A stretch of 18,203 nt of DNA from Candidatus Melainabacteria bacterium (GTDB lineage: Bacteria; Cyanobacteriota; Vampirovibrionia; LMEP-6097). The notes under the pieces are model-generated. The model worked only from the letters and a program-made list of their open reading frames with translations. It was not told the origin of the DNA and made no database searches. The stretch is from positions 1 to 18,203 of the forward strand of contig JAPPOW010000039.1 in assembly GCA_028817775.1 (NCBI GenBank), written 5' to 3'. Below are positions 13,493 to 18,203 of this stretch, in pieces. The position numbers and the translations under genes are program-made. Position 1 is the first letter of the stretch; each line of letters begins with the position of its first letter.

Positions 13493-14623
13493 ATGAGTAC
13501 AGCAGTATCAGAAATTGATAAGTCTATCAATTTGGCGGAGTCTATTTTAGAGGCTTTGCCAGATGAAATTATGTCGGTTGGGCATAATTTCAATTATTTT
13601 TCTAGGCAGGCTAGACCAAATAGAGCTCGTACTGAGGCTGATGAAGCTAATGAACAGGTGATCTTCACAGATTTTGGGCAAGCTCGTTCAGTTGAACTCA
13701 AATTACCACCACCAGATGCTAGAGCTGGTACTTTTCCGCAGCACAATACTCCAGGTGCTTTTCGTAAGGATTTTGAAACGATCTCTAGTTTGAGATTGAC
13801 TGACTATGAAGGTTTGCATACGGTTGAATGCTTAGAAAAAGCAGGTTTTAAACTACAGCGAGCAATTTTAACGCGCAAGCATATTGATAGAGTGGCGCAT
13901 CAGTTTGCAAATTTAAGTCCAAGATGTTTCCGCGATATGATGTGTCTCTTTGATGATTCTAAGCGTGATTTTGAGGTTTGGATTAAGATCCCTCAAGACC
14001 ACGACCAATGGGCAGTGCATGAAGGTAAGCGAGTGCCAGTTGCTATCGATATTGATATTGCCTATATCAATCCTCGACTAGATTTGATTCAGTTTATTCA
14101 AACAGTACAGTATGACCAAGATCTTAATATTATTGATCTGCGTCACGTGGTTTTTGAAGTTGGTTTACCACTGGTTGCTAATCAAAGTTGTTTTGATAAA
14201 TTTGGTAATTTGCGTAATATTGCTCACGTTGGTGTTACTGGTTCCAAAGAAAATTCATTTGAGAATTCACTTGAGCGTCTGGATGATGGTACTGTGATTT
14301 GGACTAGTTCTGATTTTAAAGATGGCAAGACTGTCAGTGGAGCAGCTTTGCTTAGACATAGTGGCGAAGTGGTTTTGCTAGCAGATGGTGATAGACGAAT
14401 GGCTGAGTTCTCGGCACGTAACCTTGGAGCTGAAGGGATTAATCCTAAGACTCTTGCTTGGACTGGACGATATGCTGCATCTGCAGCTAAAGCTGAAGCT
14501 GATGATAAATATGTAGTTCGTACTGAATATAAGCAGGCAGTTAGATCGCAGGTCTACCAGATTGTAGACGGAGCATGTATACCGGGTCCTGAACCTATAT
14601 TTAATCCATTGAGACTTATTTAA
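13493..14623 (+). CDS. Unrecognised protein (376 aa), first of a tandem paralogous pair
   Basis: I do not recognise the family. It is clearly related to the next gene. Shared blocks: DARAGTFPQHNT (75-86), KRDFEVWIK (157-165), QTVQYDQDLNIIDLRH (203-218), LPLVANQSCFDKFGNLRNIAHVG (225-247), NSLERLDDGTVIW (258-270), SGAALLRHSGEVV (282-294), ARNLGAEG (308-315), and the C-terminal QVYQIVDGACIPGPEPIF (353-370). There is no signal peptide or membrane segment, so it is probably cytosolic. The C-terminal half alternates short strands with DDG and SGE turns, suggesting a beta-rich fold (inference). It lies 38 bp after valS on the same strand. The ATG is preceded only by a weak purine run (AGAAGA). Conservation of the pair shows it is a true gene. 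Confidence 0.85.
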   Translation: MSTAVSEIDKSINLAESILEALPDEIMSVGHNFNYFSRQARPNRARTEADEANEQVIFTDFGQARSVELKLPPPDARAGTFPQHNTPGAFRKDFETISSLRLTDYEGLHTVECLEKAGFKLQRAILTRKHIDRVAHQFANLSPRCFRDMMCLFDDSKRDFEVWIKIPQDHDQWAVHEGKRVPVAIDIDIAYINPRLDLIQFIQTVQYDQDLNIIDLRHVVFEVGLPLVANQSCFDKFGNLRNIAHVGVTGSKENSFENSLERLDDGTVIWTSSDFKDGKTVSGAALLRHSGEVVLLADGDRRMAEFSARNLGAEGINPKTLAWTGRYAASAAKAEADDKYVVRTEYKQAVRSQVYQIVDGACIPGPEPIFNPLRLI

Positions 14624-14627
14624 GTTT

Positions 14628-14753
14628 GGCATATGCTCGTTCCACTCCCTGCTTATGGAGCTAACGCTCCTGCTTATGACTAGGTCTGCTGATAGCAGCG
14701 AAGCATTTGCAGGCAGGTACTGCCATTTGCAGCGAACAAAGTGAGCATATGCC
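14628..14753. repeat. Structured spacer: 11-bp terminal inverted repeat enclosing three hairpins
   Basis: GGCATATGCTC (14628-14638) is the exact reverse complement of GAGCATATGCC (14743-14753). Inside are three separate short perfect hairpins: GGAGC-TAAC-GCTCC (14657-14670), CTGCT-GAT-AGCAG (14686-14698) and GGCAG-GTA-CTGCC (14712-14724). There are also direct repeats of CTGCTTATG and CATTTGCAG. The whole is compatible with a multi-branched RNA or DNA fold. It fills most of the 157-bp gap between the two paralogs. It could be a small non-autonomous element with terminal inverted repeats or a structured RNA. It does not look like a tRNA. Confidence 0.6.
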
Positions 14754-14773
14754 TAGCCAATCCTGTGGCATAA

Positions 14774-14779
14774 TATAAT
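14774..14779 (+). promoter_or_regulatory. TATAAT sequence just before the second paralog
   Basis: A perfect TATAAT lies one base before the GTG start of the 354-aa gene. If used as a -10 box the transcript would begin inside the present start region, so either the real start is slightly downstream, the message is leaderless, or the match is chance in AT-rich DNA. Confidence 0.25.
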
Positions 14780-14780
14780 T

Positions 14781-15845
14781 GTGAGTGAAGAAACTCCTGA
14801 GCCCGAAAAAAAAGTCATAGATGAAGTAGATCTGCGCCACCAGTTTGTTTATGTCGGTGGGCACTATGCTTATAAAAATAGTAGTAAGCAAGCTACTCGC
14901 CTAGATCCTGATAATTTAAAGCAATTGATTTTAATGGCAAGACCTGGGCAGGCTTCAGCTATTAATATTGCTATGCCAGCCGATGATGAGCGTGCTGGTG
15001 TTCACCCACAGCATAATACTGTAGTGCCTTATGATGAGGATGGTTATGAACTCTCTGAATCATTTGTCAAAACTTTAGAGTTAATTCCATCAAGAACAAT
15101 GAAGCCCTATGTTAATTTGGCAACTATTAAGGAGCTCAAGGCTAGTGGTTTTGAAGAGCATGTTTGTTCAATGACCAAGCAGCGACTTGATAAAGTTAAG
15201 TCTCAATTTTGTCATTTGAGTGAATTTGCATTTAACCAGATGCTTGATATACCGCGCCCTGATAAGCGAGACTTTCCGGTTTGGGTTAAGAAAATTGAGA
15301 AAGCTAATCAAGTGATTATTGCTTTCCCTGCAAAAAAATCTCGCAATACTGTTTTTGCCCAGGTGATTCAATATAATGATGAAGGGCATATACTTGGGAT
15401 CAAGCACTGTAGTTTTAGTGAAGCCAAGCCACTTGTTATTAATGAATCATTTATTGATGAGTATCGTAATTATAGACAGATAGCTCATCTTGGTCCCAAG
15501 GGTGAGAGTGACTATGTTAATTCAGTTGAACGTTTTGATGATGGTTCAGTGAGTTGGATTATTAGTCACAAGGGAGAGACCGGTGCGGCGGTTTTGAGAC
15601 CGAGTGGTGAGATAGTCTTTGTGCAAGATCAAATTAATGATGTGGCATACATTGCTGCGCGTAATCTTGGTGGTGAAGGTGTTATAGATGGTAATTGGAC
15701 TGGAGAGTTTGATCCTCGTGCCTGTGAGCCCGATGCTGAGATGATGCAGGAAGTTTTCAAAGATAAGGTTAGAGCTCAAATTAGCCAGATTGTTGATGGT
15801 GCTGCTATTCCAGGATTAGATCCGGTCTTTTGGGTAGAGCTGTAA
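14781..15845 (+). CDS. Unrecognised protein (354 aa), second of a tandem paralogous pair
   Basis: Paralog of the preceding gene; family unknown to me. Shared blocks in the same order: ERAGVHPQHNT (70-80), KRDFPVWVKK (162-171), QVIQYNDEGHILGIKH (194-209), KPLVINESFIDEYRNYRQIAHLG (216-238), NSVERFDDGSVSW (247-259), TGAAVLRPSGEIV (267-279), ARNLGGEG (293-300), NWTGEF (305-310), QISQIVDGAAIPGLDPVF (333-350). The N-termini differ: this one opens with an acidic MSEETPEPEKK. No signal peptide or membrane segment. It starts with GTG and has no visible ribosome binding site. Its stop lies one base from the end of the convergent ispD. Retention of two diverged copies argues for function in both, perhaps as a heteromer (inference). 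Confidence 0.85.
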   Translation: MSEETPEPEKKVIDEVDLRHQFVYVGGHYAYKNSSKQATRLDPDNLKQLILMARPGQASAINIAMPADDERAGVHPQHNTVVPYDEDGYELSESFVKTLELIPSRTMKPYVNLATIKELKASGFEEHVCSMTKQRLDKVKSQFCHLSEFAFNQMLDIPRPDKRDFPVWVKKIEKANQVIIAFPAKKSRNTVFAQVIQYNDEGHILGIKHCSFSEAKPLVINESFIDEYRNYRQIAHLGPKGESDYVNSVERFDDGSVSWIISHKGETGAAVLRPSGEIVFVQDQINDVAYIAARNLGGEGVIDGNWTGEFDPRACEPDAEMMQEVFKDKVRAQISQIVDGAAIPGLDPVFWVEL

Positions 15846-15846
15846 C

Positions 15847-16551
15847 TTATTCCAAGCCAAGTTGAAAATATAATTTGGCTAACTCAAGATCCTCGCTAGT
15901 AGTGATTTTGATATTACTAGGATAACCTTCAACGATATGAATTTCCTGTTGTAATCTTTCAACTAGTCCTGCTGAATCGGTACCCTGGAAATGGTCTTCG
16001 CGGGCTCTTTCATAAGCAGCAATCATTGTTTCTGCTTTGAAAACTTGTGGAGTTTGGGTGTACCAAAGGTGATCACGAGAAACAGTTTTCTTTACTATAT
16101 TGCTATCAGCTTCAGGGTGACCAAGTTTGAGACTATCAACTACCGGACGGGCGACAATTGCTGCTCCAGTTTCTTTGGCTTTGTTGATAACACGTTCGAC
16201 TGTAGATTTGCGTAGCAAGGCGCGCACTGCATCGTGCACCAAAATATAATCCGGATCCCAGCCTGCTTCTTTCATGCAGTCAAGACCATTGTAGATACTA
16301 TCCTGTCTAGTTTTACAACCCTTGCAAACAAGGATTTCAAGTTCAGGGTGACGATCTTGTAGGATTTTTCTGGTGTAAATCAAGTCAACAGTAGGGACAA
16401 TGAATTTGTTTACTAGTCCAGTACTAGCCAAGGCTCTAATAGTAATAGCAATTATGGGCTCGTCGTCAAGAGTCATAAACTGCTTAGGTTTTTGACTCTT
16501 CATGCGTTTGCCTATACCGCCAGCTGGAATAATTGCAAGGATTTCGCTCAT
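15847..16551 (-). CDS. ispD: 2-C-methyl-D-erythritol 4-phosphate cytidylyltransferase
   Basis: Transfers CMP from CTP to MEP, giving CDP-ME in the MEP isoprenoid pathway, the step right after Dxr. At 234 residues it has the usual length. Motifs: PAGGIGKRM (9-17) and KPKQF (21-25) of the CTP-binding loop, RQDSIYNGL (82-90), LVHDAVR (104-110; family VHDAAR), PVVDSLK (136-142), RDHLWYTQTPQVF (159-171), GTDSAGLVE (190-198; family often TDDA) and NIKITTSEDL (213-222). The first loop has Gly-Gly where Ala-Gly is common, and the DAVRAL and TDSA variants are mild departures. It has an ATG start with no obvious Shine-Dalgarno sequence. It converges with the 354-aa gene with one base between stops, so no terminator fits there. 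Confidence 0.95.
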   Translation of the reverse strand: MSEILAIIPAGGIGKRMKSQKPKQFMTLDDEPIIAITIRALASTGLVNKFIVPTVDLIYTRKILQDRHPELEILVCKGCKTRQDSIYNGLDCMKEAGWDPDYILVHDAVRALLRKSTVERVINKAKETGAAIVARPVVDSLKLGHPEADSNIVKKTVSRDHLWYTQTPQVFKAETMIAAYERAREDHFQGTDSAGLVERLQQEIHIVEGYPSNIKITTSEDLELAKLYFQLGLE

Positions 16552-16620
16552 AGTTTAATTCTAATTGAACTTAGCTTGTTAAGGTTTTAAATTAAGCTTA
16601 GGACTATAGTGGTGTCAATG

Positions 16621-16660
16621 GGTTCCTGACGTCGCGCAAATTGCGCTCCTCAGGATGACA
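16621..16660 (+). repeat. Dispersed palindromic repeat, TCCTGA-type, upstream of the recombinase gene
   Basis: The outer stem is TCCTGA (16624-16629) and TCAGGA (16650-16655), with an apical stem GCGCAA (16634-16639) and TTGCGC (16641-16646) around one A, and the conserved CGTC and TCC strands between. It ends 17 bases before the recombinase start and lies in the divergent ispD-recombinase gap. Confidence 0.88.
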
Positions 16661-16677
16661 GTGCTATTATATTATTA

Positions 16678-17490
16678 ATGGCTGACGGACTGAACTATAT
16701 TGCTGAGTACCTTGATCATCTCGAATCCAATAATATACTTAGCTTTAATTCATTGAGACTTTACAAACGTGATTTACTAGATTTTGAAAGCTTTTGTATT
16801 TATAACTATAGTGGTAGTTTTGACTTGCGTGAGCTAAGTGCTGAGATGCTTAATAAATTTGCTGCTCAGATTGAAGCTCAAGGGCGTACCAATGCAACTA
16901 TAAATCGTAAACTAACTGCAATTCATGGTTTTTGGAACTGGATGCGTGATCAAAAATTAGTTTCCCGTGATCCTTTTACACAGATCAATCGTGGTCCTCA
17001 GTTTCGTAATAAGGCTCCAAGTACTTTAAGTGAAGAGGAGATTATCCTTCTTTTGGATCATCCGCAGCATGAGCTCCGTACTAAGATGCTACTTGAGTTG
17101 ATTTATGCAACTGGTATTAGGGTTGGTGAGCTGACCCAGTTGACAGTCGAAGACCTTGATCTGGAGAATCAATTGATTACCATCCCTAGATCGTCAAGAT
17201 TCAAGGAACGAGTGATTCCTTTTAATCATATTCTGGCTGAGTATTTAAGTAAGTTTATTGAGGAAGTAAAGCTTGCCCCAGAGTCTAAACTCTTGCTTAA
17301 TCGCAATGGACAAGCTGTTTCTGAGCGTGAGGTATTTAGATTGATTCGGGAGGCTGCCAAAGCAGCTGGTATTGGTAAGCGAGTCTCACCTTCCATCCTT
17401 AGAAATAGTTTTCTGAAGCATATGAAAGAAAATGGAGCCCATGAAACTCTTTTGAGAGATATTACTGGGCAAAAATCGGTATTAATCTAA
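16678..17490 (+). CDS. XerC/D-like tyrosine recombinase, truncated and lacking catalytic Tyr and His
   Basis: Resembles XerC/XerD integrases that resolve chromosome dimers, with the N-terminal SAM-like DNA-binding domain (about 5-90) and the start of the catalytic domain. Present: Arg I in YATGIRVGEL (R148), the beta-hairpin Lys in RFKERVIPF (K176), and Arg II in SILRNSF (R242). Missing: the His of HxxR (Ser239 here), the second His of the LGH motif (TGQ, Q265), and the nucleophilic Tyr, because the protein stops at residue 270, about 25-30 residues short of the family. I found no continuation with a Tyr in the other two frames past the stop. It may be a decaying gene, or a DNA-binding protein that no longer recombines. 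The DNA-binding part looks well kept. The next gene begins directly after its stop. Confidence 0.85.
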   Translation: MADGLNYIAEYLDHLESNNILSFNSLRLYKRDLLDFESFCIYNYSGSFDLRELSAEMLNKFAAQIEAQGRTNATINRKLTAIHGFWNWMRDQKLVSRDPFTQINRGPQFRNKAPSTLSEEEIILLLDHPQHELRTKMLLELIYATGIRVGELTQLTVEDLDLENQLITIPRSSRFKERVIPFNHILAEYLSKFIEEVKLAPESKLLLNRNGQAVSEREVFRLIREAAKAAGIGKRVSPSILRNSFLKHMKENGAHETLLRDITGQKSVLI

Positions 17491-18203
17491 TTGGCTTACT
17501 TTTATAGAAGTCTACTACTTTGCTTGCTTTGTGTTAACGGAGCTCATTCTGCAGGGCAACAAGCTTACCAGCCTCACGGCTATATTGATTTTAATAGCTA
17601 CTATGATACTAGAAATTTTCAGGTTAATACTATGAATGCCAAGTTGGATTTGCCTGGTCCTTTTAGTTATTTTGGTTTTACTAATTGGTCAGGTGATCAA
17701 ACTGGTGATGATGCCTTTGATTTTGGTGAGCACTACACTGAGCATGGTTTGTATTACGACCAAGTCTTTGACAGTCCTTTTGATTTTACTGTGCAATACG
17801 CTGATGCCTCTGGCTTTAATAATGATGTGATGCGCCTTGGTGCCCAGGCTCATGTGCATAAGTTTAAATACATAGATCAGTTATTTAAGAAAGTGAATGC
17901 TTCCTATTGGCTAAGTTATTTTCCGTGGCAAGTCGATGGCTTGGATGATTATGCTTTTCAGTTGCAGCATGTTTGGTTTATGAAAATGTTGCCGGCGACT
18001 GTTGCAGATAGATTGTATCTGTCCGGTTTTGCTGATCACAATTTCTTGATTGGTGATACGCCTGCTCACAATAAACTGGTTGCAGAGAACCAGTTTGGTT
18101 ACAGGGTTTGGAAAGGCCTACATCTGGTGACTGAGCTTAGATGGAATGGGTATTTGCCGAAGGGCGATAGATTTGGAGTGGGTATCGGCGCTCAGTATAA
18201 GTA
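17491..18203 (+). CDS. Probable outer-membrane beta-barrel protein with signal peptide (3' end beyond window)
   Basis: An open frame runs from a TTG at 17491, directly after the recombinase stop, to the right edge (237 codons, no stop). It starts MAYFYRSLLLCLLCVNGAHSA (TTG as Met), a good signal peptide with likely cleavage after HSA. The mature part is rich in aromatic residues and Asp/Gly, with alternating strand-like segments such as GYIDFNSYYDTRNFQV, PFSYFGFTNWSG, FDFTVQYAD, LYLSGFADHNFLIGD, LHLVTELRWNGYLP and FGVGIGAQYK, the pattern of an outer-membrane barrel. I cannot name the family. An internal ATG at 17632 would lose the signal peptide, so I prefer TTG. No ribosome binding site is seen; coupling to the upstream gene is possible. 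It sits in the same frame as the recombinase, divided by one TAA. Confidence 0.7.
   Translation, partial: MAYFYRSLLLCLLCVNGAHSAGQQAYQPHGYIDFNSYYDTRNFQVNTMNAKLDLPGPFSYFGFTNWSGDQTGDDAFDFGEHYTEHGLYYDQVFDSPFDFTVQYADASGFNNDVMRLGAQAHVHKFKYIDQLFKKVNASYWLSYFPWQVDGLDDYAFQLQHVWFMKMLPATVADRLYLSGFADHNFLIGDTPAHNKLVAENQFGYRVWKGLHLVTELRWNGYLPKGDRFGVGIGAQYK

Noticed and set aside
14628..14753. tRNA gene in the cloverleaf-like spacer
   Set aside because: The stems have wrong lengths and spacing, there is no T-loop GTTC-type sequence or CCA-end context, and the span is too long.
16678..18203. Stop-codon readthrough giving a recombinase and outer-membrane fusion
   Set aside because: The sequence after the stop is a complete signal peptide, which makes sense only as an N-terminus.

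Overview
The window is AT-rich, densely packed bacterial DNA, mostly single-copy housekeeping genes. The host is most likely a diderm (Gram-negative-type) bacterium: the last gene has a signal peptide followed by outer-membrane beta-barrel-like sequence, and isoprenoids are made by the MEP pathway (dxr at the left edge, ispD near the right). The Ski2/Mtr4-like helicase with a C-terminal DSHCT-type region is a family known from actinobacteria, cyanobacteria and plastids. Together with the low GC and diderm hints, this makes a non-photosynthetic relative of cyanobacteria a reasonable but unproven guess.

Layout, left to right. dxr (minus strand, last residues cut off by the window edge) is followed by a REP-associated Y1 transposase (RAYT) bounded by three copies of an identical 25-bp repeat, two direct copies on the left and one inverted on the right. 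Next, on the minus strand, come three small unrecognised genes, two of which share the motif AP(K/N)FGLHN. mnmG (plus) converges on and overlaps the helicase gene (minus). ileS (minus) and valS (plus) diverge from a gap of about 96 bp. Downstream of valS are two tandem paralogous genes of an unrecognised family (376 and 354 aa) separated by an unusually hairpin-rich spacer. ispD (minus) converges on the second with a single base between them. A XerC/D-like tyrosine recombinase missing its active-site tyrosine and both histidines follows, and directly behind it, in the same frame after one stop codon, is the start of a probable outer-membrane protein that runs off the right edge.

The most notable structure that genes do not explain is a family of about 35-45-bp palindromic repeats. 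It has a conserved outer stem, a conserved internal loop and a variable apical stem that stays self-complementary in most copies. Copies lie before mnmG, at the end of ileS (where the repeat supplies the stop codon), inside ileS (translated in frame), between ileS and valS, and before the recombinase gene. A repeat remnant also seems to supply the ribosome binding site of mnmG. The genes shared here serve translation (IleRS, ValRS, tRNA modification by MnmG), RNA metabolism (helicase) and isoprenoid synthesis. The candidates for undescribed biology are the tandem 376/354-aa paralogs with their structured spacer, the small APxFGLHN gene cluster, and the degenerate recombinase. I saw no rRNA, tRNA, CRISPR array or convincing intrinsic terminator, and no stretch over 300 bp lacks a gene.
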